Assembly: GCA_024235915.1 (NCBI GenBank)
Contig: JACKLO010000010.1
Location: forward strand, 186,001-250,000
Length of the DNA: 64,000 nucleotides
Direction of reading: 5' to 3'
Origin: Burkholderiaceae bacterium
GTDB taxonomy: Bacteria > Pseudomonadota > Gammaproteobacteria > Burkholderiales > Burkholderiaceae_C
The translations under genes and the position numbers were made by a program. Shown piece after piece: positions 1 through 7,897 of the stretch. The notes under the pieces were generated by a model, which worked only from the letters and a program-made list of their open reading frames with translations, did no database searches and was not told the origin of the DNA. Numbering within the stretch: the stretch's first letter is position 1; the number at the start of each line of letters is the position of its first letter.

Positions 1-943
1 TGGAGATGCCGTTCGGGTAGAACTCGTGCGTCGTCAGCCCTTCGGGCTCCAGGAAGATCTGGTGGCTGTCCTTGCCGGCGAAGCGGTTGACCTTGTCCTC
101 GATGCTCGGGCAATAGCGCGGCCCGACGCCTTCGATGACGCCAGTGAACATCGGGCTGCGGTCGAAGCCGCTGCGGATGATCTCGTGCGTGCGCGCGTTG
201 GTGTGCGTGATCCAGCAGGGCCGCTGTGCCGGGTGCTGCTCGGCGCGGCCCAGGAAGCTGAACACCGGCACCGGGTCCAGGTCGCCCGGCTGTTCCTGGC
301 ATTTCGAGAAGTCGATCGAACGCCCGTCGATGCGTGGCGGTGTGCCGGTCTTCAGCCGGCCCTGCGGCAGCTTCAGTTCCTTCAGCCGCGCTGACAGGCT
401 GATGGCCGGTGGGTCACCGGCCCGACCGGCGGCATGGTTCTGCAGGCCGACGTGGATGCGGCCGTCCAGAAAGGTGCCGGCCGTCAGCACCACGGTGCGG
501 CCGCGGAAGCGGATGCCGGTTTGTGTGACCGCACCGGTGACCCGGTCGCCGTCCAGCATCAGGTCGTCCACCGCCTGCTGGAACAGCCACAGGTTCGGCT
601 GGTTCTCCAGTCGCCGGCGGATGGCGGCCTTGTAGAGGATGCGGTCGGCCTGCGCGCGGGTGGCGCGCACAGCGGGCCCCTTGCTGCCGTTAAGGATGCG
701 AAACTGGATGCCGGCTTCGTCGGTGGCCTCCGCCATGGCGCCGCCCAGTGCATCCACTTCCTTGACCAGGTGGCCCTTGCCGATGCCGCCGATGCTGGGG
801 TTGCAGCTCATCTGCCCCAGCGTCTCGATGTTGTGCGTCAGCAGCAGCGTGGCGCAGCCCATGCGCGCAGCGGCGAGTGCGGCTTCGGTGCCGGCATGGC
901 CACCGCCGACCACGATGACGTCGAATTCCTGCGGATGCAGCAT
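1..943 (-). CDS. mnmG: tRNA uridine-5-carboxymethylaminomethyl modification enzyme MnmG (5' part, cut by window edge)
   Basis: FAD-dependent enzyme that works with MnmE to install the carboxymethylaminomethyl group on U34 of certain tRNAs. About 314 residues are visible from the start MLHPQEFDVI; the rest lies left of the window. The FAD-binding Rossmann motif VVGGGHAGTEAA is at residues 10-21, followed by the family-typical CNPSIGGIGKGHLVKEVDALGG stretch (split here as CNPSIGGIGKGH and LVKEVDALGG) at about 47-68. The start ATG at 941-943 is the first in the frame and keeps the whole FAD motif. It lies 45 bp downstream of a DUF2061 gene on the same strand, so the two could share a transcript. 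Identity is very sure; the C-terminal domain that contacts MnmE and tRNA cannot be seen. Confidence 0.97.
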   Translation of the reverse strand, partial: MLHPQEFDVIVVGGGHAGTEAALAAARMGCATLLLTHNIETLGQMSCNPSIGGIGKGHLVKEVDALGGAMAEATDEAGIQFRILNGSKGPAVRATRAQADRILYKAAIRRRLENQPNLWLFQQAVDDLMLDGDRVTGAVTQTGIRFRGRTVVLTAGTFLDGRIHVGLQNHAAGRAGDPPAISLSARLKELKLPQGRLKTGTPPRIDGRSIDFSKCQEQPGDLDPVPVFSFLGRAEQHPAQRPCWITHTNARTHEIIRSGFDRSPMFTGVIEGVGPRYCPSIEDKVNRFAGKDSHQIFLEPEGLTTHEFYPNGIS

Positions 944-988
944 GGGCGCCCTACCCTTGGCCCGCAACGCGCGGGCAAACCCGCAATT

Positions 989-1222
989 TTAGGCGGGGGC
1001 GGCCTCCGGCGCACGCCGCGTCCAGCGGGCCCGGGCGGCGTTCAGACGGGCGACCAGCGCCGGGTGGCCCCACCAGCGGTCGAAGAAGAAGTGCGCCACC
1101 GTGTTGACCAGGGGCTCCACCAGCGTGATGGCGCCGGCGATGGTGATGCTGCCCGTCAGTGCGTAGCTGACACCGAAGGCAATGCCCAGGTGCATGACGC
1201 CGAAGGTGGCCGATTTCGCCAT
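989..1222 (-). CDS. DUF2061 family small membrane protein
   Basis: A 77-residue protein beginning MAKSATFGVMHLGIAFGVSY. The run of two hydrophobic helices (about 8-26 and 28-45) and the ending FFFDRWWGHP match the DUF2061 family of small predicted inner-membrane proteins, whose function is unknown. It is transcribed toward mnmG. Its start lies 112 bp from the oppositely oriented YkgJ-type gene, so the gap holds divergent promoters; a perfect GATGATCATC palindrome sits there at about 1251-1260 but no operator can be assigned. Confidence 0.85.
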   Translation of the reverse strand: MAKSATFGVMHLGIAFGVSYALTGSITIAGAITLVEPLVNTVAHFFFDRWWGHPALVARLNAARARWTRRAPEAAPA

Positions 1223-1334
1223 GGTGAAGTGCTCCCGATTGAACCGTGCTGATGATCATCGCCCGGCCGGGCCATGCTGATCATCAATCATCAACAAGAC
1301 ATCGATAGTCATTTGCGACACCGATAATGCCGGC

Positions 1335-1571
1335 ATGGACTGCCGCCCCGGCTGTGGTGCCTGCTGCATCGCACCTTCGATCTCCACCTTGGGCAAACCC
1401 GCCGGTGTGCCCTGCGTGCACCTGGACGCCGATCGTCGCTGTCGTCTCTTTGGTCTGCCGACGCGACCGGCTGTGTGCGCGTCCTTGCAGCCCTCGCCGG
1501 CCATGTGCGGCCCTGACGCGGCCCACGCCATCCGCTGGTTGACCGACCTGGAGCGCCAGACCACCCCATGA
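1335..1571 (+). CDS. YkgJ-type cysteine cluster protein (zinc/iron-binding small protein)
   Basis: A 78-residue protein with the pattern MDCRPGCGACCIAPSIS near the N-terminus, then PCVHLD, RCRLF, PAVCASL and MCGP, giving eight cysteines. This spacing is that of the YkgJ/UPF0153 family, predicted to bind a metal ion or cluster; the biochemical role is not established. The start is ATG at 1335 because it keeps the first CxxGCGACC motif; no strong Shine-Dalgarno is visible. Its stop overlaps the start of the next gene by 4 bp (ATGA at 1568-1571), so it is probably translationally coupled to the Crp/Fnr regulator. Confidence 0.85.
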   Translation: MDCRPGCGACCIAPSISTLGKPAGVPCVHLDADRRCRLFGLPTRPAVCASLQPSPAMCGPDAAHAIRWLTDLERQTTP

Positions 1572-2245
1572 CCGCATCGGACCTGGACGCGGCGCTGCAG
1601 CCGCTGTACCCCGTGCTGGCGCAGATCCCGCCGGACGCGCGCGACGCCGTGCTGGCCACCATGGCGCAGCACGCCCAGGTGCCGGCGGGCGCGCGCCTGT
1701 TCAACGAAGGGGCGCCCTGCCAGGGTTTTCCGCTGGTGTTGCGCGGCGCAGTGCGCGTGGCGCGCGGCGCGGCCAATGGGCGATCGCTGGAGCTCTACCG
1801 CGTGACGCCGGGCGAGCTGTGTGTGGTGTCCACGTCCTGCCTGTTCGGCCAGCAGGCGCTGACGGCGCACGGCGACACGACGGAGCCCACCGACCTGGTG
1901 CTGCTCAGCCCCGCCGGCTTCGAACGCTGGGCGGCGTACGAGCCCTTCCGCCGGTTCGTTTTCGGGGTCTTCGCCGACCGCCTGGCCGACCTGATGGCGC
2001 TGGCCGAGGCCGTGGCTTTCCAGCGGCTGGACCAGCGCCTGGCGAGCGCGCTGCTGGGTCATGGCGCCACCTTGCGCCTGACGCACCAGGCCCTGGCCGA
2101 CGAGCTGGGCACGGCCCGCGAGATCGTGACCCGGCTGCTCAAACGCTTCGAGCAGCGCGGCTGGGTGGTGCTGGGGCGCGAACGCATTGAATTGCGCGAC
2201 GCGGCCGCGCTGCGTGCGGTGGCGGCTGGGCAGACCGACGCCTGA
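1568..2245 (+). CDS. Crp/Fnr family transcriptional regulator
   Basis: A 225-residue regulator. Residues about 15-135 form the cyclic-nucleotide-binding type beta-roll (GARLFNEGAPCQGFPLVLRG ... GELCVVSTSCLFG), and the C-terminal part has the Crp-type helix-turn-helix: LTHQALADELGTAREIVTRL followed by LKRFEQRGWV. The N-terminal four-cysteine iron-sulfur signature of true Fnr is absent; only scattered cysteines (the CVVSTSC pair among them) are present, so oxygen sensing is not implied. It is coupled to the upstream cysteine cluster gene and followed by a DUF2892 gene with a Crp/Fnr-like palindrome in between, suggesting that it controls that gene. Regulators of this group often respond to nitrosative or redox stress; that is inference here. 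Confidence 0.92.
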   Translation: MTASDLDAALQPLYPVLAQIPPDARDAVLATMAQHAQVPAGARLFNEGAPCQGFPLVLRGAVRVARGAANGRSLELYRVTPGELCVVSTSCLFGQQALTAHGDTTEPTDLVLLSPAGFERWAAYEPFRRFVFGVFADRLADLMALAEAVAFQRLDQRLASALLGHGATLRLTHQALADELGTAREIVTRLLKRFEQRGWVVLGRERIELRDAAALRAVAAGQTDA

Positions 2246-2282
2246 CGGCACCGCCAGCCCCGCGGCGCGACCGCCACCGCTG

Positions 2283-2298
2283 TGTGACCGCAGTCACC
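2283..2298. promoter_or_regulatory. Candidate Crp/Fnr-type operator
   Basis: TGTGA-N6-TCACC lies 60 bp upstream of the DUF2892 start and 37 bp after the stop of the Crp/Fnr gene. It matches the TGTGA-N6-TCACA consensus in 9 of 10 positions. Position and neighbourhood make it a likely binding site for the regulator just upstream. No clear -35/-10 pair could be assigned. Confidence 0.5.
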
Positions 2299-2357
2299 GA
2301 CGCAGCCGACCTGCGGGGCGACACTGCCGTCACCGTCAACCCACAGAGGAGTTCCCC

Positions 2358-2555
2358 ATGTTCAAGACCAACGTCGGCGGCATCGACCGCGCGCTGCGCA
2401 TCATCGTCGGCCTGGCCCTGATCGGCCTGACGCTGGCCGGCACCATCGGCGTCTGGGGCTGGATCGGCGTCGTGCCGCTGCTCACCGGCGCCCTGTCCAC
2501 CTGCCCGCTCTATTCGGTGCTGGGTTTCAACACCTGCCCGATGAAGCGCAGCTGA
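2358..2555 (+). CDS. DUF2892 (YgaP-like transmembrane) family protein
   Basis: A 65-residue protein, MFKTNVGGIDRALRIIVGLA and onward, ending LYSVLGFNTCPMKRS. Two hydrophobic helices (about 13-30 and 32-48) and the conserved N-terminal NVGxxDRxxRxxxG with the closing LGxxTCP are the hallmarks of DUF2892, the membrane part of the rhodanese YgaP. The function of stand-alone members is unknown; they often sit beside Crp/Fnr genes as here. The ATG at 2358 follows AGAGGAG with good spacing. Confidence 0.9.
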   Translation: MFKTNVGGIDRALRIIVGLALIGLTLAGTIGVWGWIGVVPLLTGALSTCPLYSVLGFNTCPMKRS

Positions 2556-2653
2556 GCCCTGCATCCGCCGCCGCGCGGCGGGGCATCAACCGGCCGTGCC
2601 GGGTCGGCCCTGGTGGGCCGCATCGGCCTCAATCCAGGTGTGCCGAAACGGCG

Positions 2654-3274
2654 TCAATCCAGGTGCGCCGCGTCGGCCCACTGCAGCAGTTCCAGCCGGC
2701 CGTCCATCCAGCGCAGCCGGTTGATCCCGGTGTTCGGGATCACGCATTCGCGTGGCCCGGAAAGCGGCAGGCCGTGCACGGTGCGCCAGATCATGTCGAG
2801 CACGCCGCCGTGGGTGAACACGGCCAGTCGCGCGCCGGCATGGGCCTGGGCCAGCGCCGCCAGTGCCGCGTTGACACGCGCGTGAAAGGCGCGCGGGCTT
2901 TCGCCGCCCGGCGGTGCGCCGTCGGGCGTATGCGCCCACCAAGCGGCGAAGGCCTCGGGCTGTGACATCCGCGCTTCGGCCACCACCAGCCCTTCCAGCA
3001 CGCCGAAGGCCTGCTCGCGCCACGCCGTGTCGGTGGCCAACGCCAGCCCGCTGCGCAGCATGCGCAGGGGTTCGGCGGTGCCGCGCGCGCGGGCCAGGTC
3101 ACTGCTCACGAGCATGTCCAGGGGTTCATCGCGCAGGCGCTGCGCCAGTCGTTGCGCCTGTTGTTGACCCGTGGCGTTCAAGGGCACATCCACCTGCCCC
3201 TGGAATCGACCCTGGCGGTTGTGGTCGGTCTCGCCGTGGCGAATGAGCAGCAGTTCAGTGGCTTCGGAGGGCAT
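2654..3274 (-). CDS. Histidine phosphatase family protein (phosphoglycerate mutase-like)
   Basis: A 206-residue phosphomonoesterase of the two-histidine superfamily. The nucleophile motif LLIRHGETDHNRQGRF is at about 8-23, the second Arg in SSDLARARGTAEP at about 55-67, the catalytic Glu in WREQAFGVLEG, and the second His in LAVFTHGGVLDM near 150. Members hydrolyse small phosphoesters (for example alpha-ribazole phosphate or phosphoglycerates); the substrate cannot be told. The start MPSEATELLLIRHGE (ATG at 3272-3274) is preferred over an upstream in-frame start because the fold begins there. It is convergent with the DUF2892 gene. Confidence 0.92.
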   Translation of the reverse strand: MPSEATELLLIRHGETDHNRQGRFQGQVDVPLNATGQQQAQRLAQRLRDEPLDMLVSSDLARARGTAEPLRMLRSGLALATDTAWREQAFGVLEGLVVAEARMSQPEAFAAWWAHTPDGAPPGGESPRAFHARVNAALAALAQAHAGARLAVFTHGGVLDMIWRTVHGLPLSGPRECVIPNTGINRLRWMDGRLELLQWADAAHLD

Positions 3275-3448
3275 GGCTGCCGCCGAGTATCGGCCCACCG
3301 GCCTTGCACCATGAGGTAAATCGCGCACACGTTTTCGGGTCAGTGGCGCACGCCCTGGCATCCGCCTGTCTGCCTACGCTGGACCTCACGGTGAAGGCCG
3401 GCAGAGAGCGCCGGTCGCCGACGCCGCAAGGCAATGCCAGGAGGTTGA

Positions 3449-4096
3449 ATGAACACCTTGATGAATCCGTCGTCGGCGACGCTGAAGGCCCTTGCGGCGA
3501 CACCTGAAGTCCCCCGCGCCGCACCCGTCGCCATTGGCCCGCTGTTGGCGGCGGCGCTGGACGAAGTGGATGTCGGGCTGGCACTGGTCGACCCCGAGGC
3601 ACGTACCTTGCACCTGAACCATCGCGCCCAGCAGTGCCTGGCCGATGGTGCTGCCCTAGCCTTGCGTGACGGCCGCATTGCGGCGTCGCGAGCCGACGAT
3701 GCCGCGGCCATGGCGCGCGCGCTGGCAGATGCGGCCCTGCGTGGGCTGCGGCGGTTGATCCACGTCGGCCAAGGCGATGCCCGATGCAGCCTGGCGCTGG
3801 TGCCGGTGCGGCCGGGTGTGGCCGCGCTGATGCTGGGCCGGTCGCACCTGTGCGAGGCGCTGTCGCTGCAGGGCTTCGCGCGGGCCCACGCGCTGTCCGA
3901 CGCGGAAGCCCGGGTGCTCAGTGCCCTGGGCCGGGGCGACGCACCCACGCAGATCGCGCGGGCCCACGGCGTGGCCCTGTCCACCGTGCGCACCCAGATC
4001 GGCGCCATCCGTGGCAAGACCGGCGCGGCCAGCATCCGCGACCTGCTGCGCATGGTGGCGGCGCTGCCCCCCATCGTGGGCGCGCTGCGGCACTGA
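3449..4096 (+). CDS. LuxR-family helix-turn-helix transcriptional regulator
   Basis: A 215-residue regulator. The last 65 residues hold a LuxR/GerE DNA-binding domain (LSDAEARVLSALGRGDAPTQ, then IARAHGVALSTVRTQIGAIR). The preceding 150 residues look like a small PAS-like sensing domain (LLAAALDEVDVGLALVDPEA, then RTLHLNHRAQQCL). The ligand is unknown. ATG at 3449 is preceded by AGGAGG at good spacing. A 19-bp-stem hairpin lies 14 bp after the stop, and a small exported protein follows, which may be its target. Confidence 0.9.
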   Translation: MNTLMNPSSATLKALAATPEVPRAAPVAIGPLLAAALDEVDVGLALVDPEARTLHLNHRAQQCLADGAALALRDGRIAASRADDAAAMARALADAALRGLRRLIHVGQGDARCSLALVPVRPGVAALMLGRSHLCEALSLQGFARAHALSDAEARVLSALGRGDAPTQIARAHGVALSTVRTQIGAIRGKTGAASIRDLLRMVAALPPIVGALRH

Positions 4097-4109
4097 CGCG
4101 CAGCCGCGG

Positions 4110-4156
4110 TCATCCCGTCGGAGGAGGGCCGCCGAGTCCCTCCTCCGGCGGGATGA
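4110..4156. terminator. Long hairpin after the LuxR-type gene
   Basis: Arms 4110-4128 and 4138-4156 form a 19-bp stem with a single mismatch (G-T pair in RNA) and a 9-nt loop, just after the stop at 4096. There is no T-run, so it is either a terminator acting by structure or an mRNA 3' stabiliser. It could also be one copy of a dispersed palindromic repeat; no second copy was noticed in the window. Confidence 0.55.
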
Positions 4157-4235
4157 CGCCGCACTCGGGCTGCCAAGGCCCAATGCCCGAACGCCGCCCC
4201 GCGCGGCGCTTCCTTCACCTACACAGGAGCACCTC

Positions 4236-4610
4236 ATGAACCTCCTTCGCCCCTTTCTGGCCGCGGCCCTGCTGTGCACTGGCCTGATGACCAGCCCGAC
4301 ACCCAGCCTGGCGCAGGCCGTGCCGCAGGTCTATGTGACCGCACCGCGGGCAGGTGCGCACGCCCTGCTGCCTGACACCCTGGATGGCGACTACCGTTTC
4401 ACCATGGCCAACGGCCGCACGATGAACGTGGCCTTCGCCGGGCCAGACACGCTGCACCTGCGTTACGGCCGTCACCTACGCAGCGTGCTCAAGGCCGAGG
4501 GGCCCGGCCGCTTCGTGTCCCGCGACGGCCAGATCCGCCTGGTCTTCGAACTCGATGCCCAGGGCCGCGTCCACCAGGTTCAGCTGACCCTGCCCACGGG
4601 CAGTGCGTAG
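4236..4610 (+). CDS. Small exported protein of unknown function
   Basis: A 124-residue protein. Residues 1-27 (MNLLRPFLAAALLCTGLMTS ending SLAQA) form a Sec signal peptide with a likely cut after AQA. The mature part has a repeated-beta look (DGDYRFTMANGRTMNVAFAG, RFVSRDGQIRLVFELDAQGR) like short secreted beta-sandwich proteins. I do not recognise a named family. ATG at 4236 follows ACAGGAG. It stands between a LuxR-type regulator and a convergent small membrane protein. Confidence 0.72.
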   Translation: MNLLRPFLAAALLCTGLMTSPTPSLAQAVPQVYVTAPRAGAHALLPDTLDGDYRFTMANGRTMNVAFAGPDTLHLRYGRHLRSVLKAEGPGRFVSRDGQIRLVFELDAQGRVHQVQLTLPTGSA

Positions 4611-4690
4611 GCCCTGCCCCCGTTCCGTACAAAGGGACGGGCCCGCATCGCTGCGGGCCATTGGCGTTTCCGGGGTTCGCGGGCGCGGGG

Positions 4691-4999
4691 TCAGCGGCGG
4701 GTGGCCGTATCGGCCGTCGCCTCGGCGCCTGCCAGGCGAACGGCCCCGGCCCGTTGCACCAGTGCGGCATCGATGCAGTGGTACTCGGCCGGGCGTCCAG
4801 TGGCGGCGCGGCACTGCGCCTCGGCCGCCAGCACCTCGGCGTCGGCGGGGAACCATCGGAACGGTCCCGTTTGATGAAACAACACCAGCATCAGGCCCAG
4901 CGTGAGCCCGCTGGCCGCCAGGGCACTGGCGGCGCCCAAGGCGCGCGCGGCAGGCGAACGGCGGGGCATGGCGGAAGACGGCGAAAACGGCGTGGACAT
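4691..4999 (-). CDS. Small single-pass membrane protein of unknown function
   Basis: A 102-residue protein from MSTPFSPSSAMPRRSPAARA. One hydrophobic segment at about 23-43 (ALGAASALAASGLTLGLMLV) follows a basic N-terminus, giving an N-in topology, and the rest (TGPFRWFPADAEVLAAEAQC) would be periplasmic with two cysteines. No family is recognised. The ATG at 4997-4999 is preferred because translation upstream is not protein-like. It diverges from the Crp/Fnr gene at 5122. Confidence 0.6.
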   Translation of the reverse strand: MSTPFSPSSAMPRRSPAARALGAASALAASGLTLGLMLVLFHQTGPFRWFPADAEVLAAEAQCRAATGRPAEYHCIDAALVQRAGAVRLAGAEATADTATRR

Positions 5000-5121
5000 G
5001 TTCAGGCTCCTGCAGGGGTGACGGTGGCGGGAGCTTCGCGCCAGGTGCCCTTCGGGGCATCCACCGCGCGAACGAGACGCCGCTACGATGCAGCAGCTCA
5101 TCATCACCAGGGAGGACGGCG

Positions 5122-5754
5122 ATGAACGAACTGCCCAGCGCCAGTCCGCTGCTGCGTGAACTGGCCGCACGCTGCGTGCGCTACACGTACCGAAAGGGTC
5201 GTCTGCTGATCGCCGAGGGTGAGCCCGGCGACGCGCTCTACATCATCCTGAGCGGTCGGCTGCGCGCGTTCTCGGTGGATCCGGCCAAGGACCGCGAAAT
5301 CACCTACGGCACCTACGGCCCGGGTGAATACGTCGGCGAGATGAGCCTGGACGGCGGGGCGCGTTCAGCCAGCGTGGAAGCCGTGCAGCGCACCGAGTGT
5401 GCGCTGGTGTCGCGTGCCACGCTGACGGCCTTCATCGGCGAGCACCCCGCGTTTGCCTTCGAACTGCTGGCCAAGGTGATCGGTCGGGCGCGCGTGGCCA
5501 CTGTGACCGCACGACAGCTCGCGCTCAATGACTGCTACGGTCGCCTGCGTGCCGTCCTTGAAAGCCTGGCCGTACCCGCGCCGGAAGGCGGCCGGTTGAT
5601 CCGCTCGCCGCCGACGCACCTGGCACTGTCGCAGCAGATCGGATGCACGCGGGCGATGGTGACGCGGCTGCTGAACGAGCTCGAGCGGCATGGCGCTTTG
5701 GAGCGCACGCTCCGCGACTGGCGCCTGCAGAGCGCGCTGCCACAGCGGTGGTGA
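5122..5754 (+). CDS. Crp/Fnr family transcriptional regulator
   Basis: A 210-residue protein. The cyclic-nucleotide-binding-type domain (RKGRLLIAEGEPGDALYIIL, GPGEYVGEMSLDGGARSASV) covers about 15-125, with GEMSLDGGARSAS at the position of the cAMP-contact loop of CRP. The winged helix is LALSQQIGCTRAMVTRLLNE. The R-S pair in the loop suggests real cyclic-nucleotide binding, unlike the other two Crp-type proteins in this window. ATG at 5122 is preceded by GGAGG. It converges with the lipoprotein gene at 5768. Confidence 0.92.
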   Translation: MNELPSASPLLRELAARCVRYTYRKGRLLIAEGEPGDALYIILSGRLRAFSVDPAKDREITYGTYGPGEYVGEMSLDGGARSASVEAVQRTECALVSRATLTAFIGEHPAFAFELLAKVIGRARVATVTARQLALNDCYGRLRAVLESLAVPAPEGGRLIRSPPTHLALSQQIGCTRAMVTRLLNELERHGALERTLRDWRLQSALPQRW

Positions 5755-5767
5755 AGAGCGCCGCCGG

Positions 5768-6850
5768 TCAGTTGCTGCCGGTGCACCCCAGGCTCTGCAG
5801 CAGCGCCGCGTCCGGGGGGCTCTTCTTGGCGGCTGCCATGCAGCTTGCCAGCTTCTGCTTGGCCAGTTCGAGCTGAATCTCGCTGCCGATGGCCTTCGCC
5901 TCGGCCGCGTCCCGGCCACTGAAACCGTTGAAGAGCGCGCCTACCGCCGCAAAATAGGCCTGGAGAATCGCCGCGGGAAGCTTCAGCAGCCCGGGAATCT
6001 CGCCGTCGACGGTCTGCTTGAACGTTTGCGGCTGACCCTGCACGAACGTCAGCGCCACCTCGCCTCGGCCGAACAGCGAGCGCGCATACGGCAGCAAGCG
6101 CAGCGGCGAACGGGTCGGCGAGAGGATCACCTGATCGGCATGCAAGCCGAACCCGTCGTTGATGGGCGTCACGGTGACGCGGAACGGGCGGCTTTGCCGG
6201 TAGTAGACACCCTGTCGATCGCTAGATTCGGCCTGGGCGCGCAGGTCGAGATTGGAGGCGGGCACCAGGTCCTCGACCCTCACCGTCAAGGCATCCCCGC
6301 AGATCTTGGTCGTAAGCGACGCGGTCTTCGTCTTGCCCTCGTTGTCGGTCTTCAGCGTGAACTTCAGGCCCGCGTCCGCCGGTTCGTCGTCGCGAATGAC
6401 CGGGACGAGAAACGTGTGGCTCCCCTCGGTTCGACAGGTGTTCTTCTTCTGGTCCGGTGTCGCCGCCGCTGCCCCGATCGCGGCGGACTTCTCGGCCACG
6501 AACTGCAACGCCTCGATGATCTTCGGCGTGGACGTGGCGTTCGCGCTGTTCAGCAGGCCGTCCTGCGTCACGCCGATGTCGATCACGGTCTCGCCGATGT
6601 GGTTGCGCTCCACATTCAGCAGATACTCGGTGCGCAGGTCGGCATAGGCGCCACCCGCTGCGATTGTCGTCTCCGTGACCTTCGCATCCTTGCCCGCGCC
6701 TTCCACCGTCACGGTGATGACGATGTCCGCGCGCGGCAGGTGATAGACGATGCCTTCGGCCGGACGGGTTGAAGCCGCGCCCAGGGGCCGGGAGGTGAGC
6801 CCCGCGCAACCGGACAGCGCCAAGGCCGACATGAGAAGCAAGCTGCGCAT
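5768..6850 (-). CDS. Lipoprotein of unknown function
   Basis: A 360-residue protein. MRSLLLMSALALSGCAGLTS is a lipoprotein signal with lipobox LSGC (Cys15). The mature part is mixed alpha/beta with a central Cys pair (KKNTCRTEGSH ... TKICGDAL) and a C-terminal helical stretch rich in Ala and Lys that ends CTGSN. No named family is recognised. It is divergent from the exported protein at 7010, with 159 bp between them, and the two may form a cell-envelope pair. Base use is a little less G/C-biased than the housekeeping genes around it. Confidence 0.8.
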   Translation of the reverse strand: MRSLLLMSALALSGCAGLTSRPLGAASTRPAEGIVYHLPRADIVITVTVEGAGKDAKVTETTIAAGGAYADLRTEYLLNVERNHIGETVIDIGVTQDGLLNSANATSTPKIIEALQFVAEKSAAIGAAAATPDQKKNTCRTEGSHTFLVPVIRDDEPADAGLKFTLKTDNEGKTKTASLTTKICGDALTVRVEDLVPASNLDLRAQAESSDRQGVYYRQSRPFRVTVTPINDGFGLHADQVILSPTRSPLRLLPYARSLFGRGEVALTFVQGQPQTFKQTVDGEIPGLLKLPAAILQAYFAAVGALFNGFSGRDAAEAKAIGSEIQLELAKQKLASCMAAAKKSPPDAALLQSLGCTGSN

Positions 6851-7009
6851 CGGTCGTCCTCCATCGAGAGCATGCTGCCGGTACCCTTCTGCGAGGGCCA
6901 CCTTGCGCCGCCTGTGACAAGCAGCGAATATGCGCACCCGGGCCCACGACGTCAATCAAGAACACCATGGAGGCTGGCCCGCCGTCCATGGAATTCAGGA
7001 GGACTGGTG

Positions 7010-7897
7010 ATGGTCGATCTTGCTGTGGCCCGTGTGTGTGCAACCCTTCTGGCGGCGATCGCGACCACCGCCAGCGCGGACAGCGGGCCACGCCCCCAGC
7101 AGGGGGCGCAGGCCCAGGGGGTCGCGTCGGGGCTACGGCCGGCGGGTGTTGCGGCGATGACTCTGCGCCAAGCCTGCGAGAAGGAAATCGGCAAGGACCT
7201 CGGCGCCGGTCACGCCAGTTGCAAGGTGACCAAGGATGACTGCGACATCCTCGATGAGATCGACGCCAACACGGACAAGGGGTTCGAGCAACGCATCGAT
7301 GAGCACGTCCTGAGCCTTCTTCCTCTCAATCTGCAGCCCATGGGCGGCGTCTTGGCGACAGCGAACTTCAAGAACTACTGCGATCAGGAGCATTGCGAGG
7401 TCCCGGTTCAAGTCGTTCCGAAGGCGGGCTCGATGAATCGCTGCGTGGCCATCCTTCCGTTTCATCGCTACTGCATCCTGCCGGTGGGCGGAAACAAGGC
7501 GAAGAAGCCGCAGACCATCACCTTCTTTCTCGCGGAAGTGAGCGGTGGCAATTACGTTCGAAGGGCCCAGAAGGACTTTCAGTTCATCAAGGCGGGCGAG
7601 AGCGTCCCCAAGCCCTACGACCAGGACAAGGTGGTCGGCCTCGACGTCCATGAAGACATCTCAGCGGGCAAGCGGCGTCCGATGAAGAGTCCGTACCTGG
7701 CCCATGGAACCCGGGCGCCCGACGGGCAGTCCTTCACCTGGCAGGTGACCGCCAGCACGGTGAACACCGCGGGCAGCAAGATCGGGAGGATTCAGGGCGG
7801 CGTGCTCAGCGCAGCGTTCGTTCGTCCGGCGGGCACGACGAGCGTCAACGACGTCTGCCGGCCACGCGACCCGATCATCGTCAACACCGCGAATTGA
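7010..7897 (+). CDS. Exported protein of unknown function
   Basis: A 295-residue protein. Residues 1-24 (MVDLAVARVCATLLAAIATT ending ASAD) look like a signal peptide. The mature part carries at least eight cysteines (QACEKEIG, HASCKVTKDDCDILDEID, YCDQEHCEVP, RCVAIL, YCILPVGG), suggesting disulfides in the periplasm or outside. ATG at 7010 is preceded by AGGAGGA. Its 3' end overlaps the convergent cyclase/AAA gene by 17 bp. No family is recognised. Confidence 0.78.
   Translation: MVDLAVARVCATLLAAIATTASADSGPRPQQGAQAQGVASGLRPAGVAAMTLRQACEKEIGKDLGAGHASCKVTKDDCDILDEIDANTDKGFEQRIDEHVLSLLPLNLQPMGGVLATANFKNYCDQEHCEVPVQVVPKAGSMNRCVAILPFHRYCILPVGGNKAKKPQTITFFLAEVSGGNYVRRAQKDFQFIKAGESVPKPYDQDKVVGLDVHEDISAGKRRPMKSPYLAHGTRAPDGQSFTWQVTASTVNTAGSKIGRIQGGVLSAAFVRPAGTTSVNDVCRPRDPIIVNTAN

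Noticed and set aside
1251..1332. FNR-like site and promoter in the gap before the YkgJ-type gene
   Set aside because: TTGAT-like halves are present but not with the right spacing and symmetry, and the only -10-like box (GATAAT at 1323-1328) is too close to the ATG.
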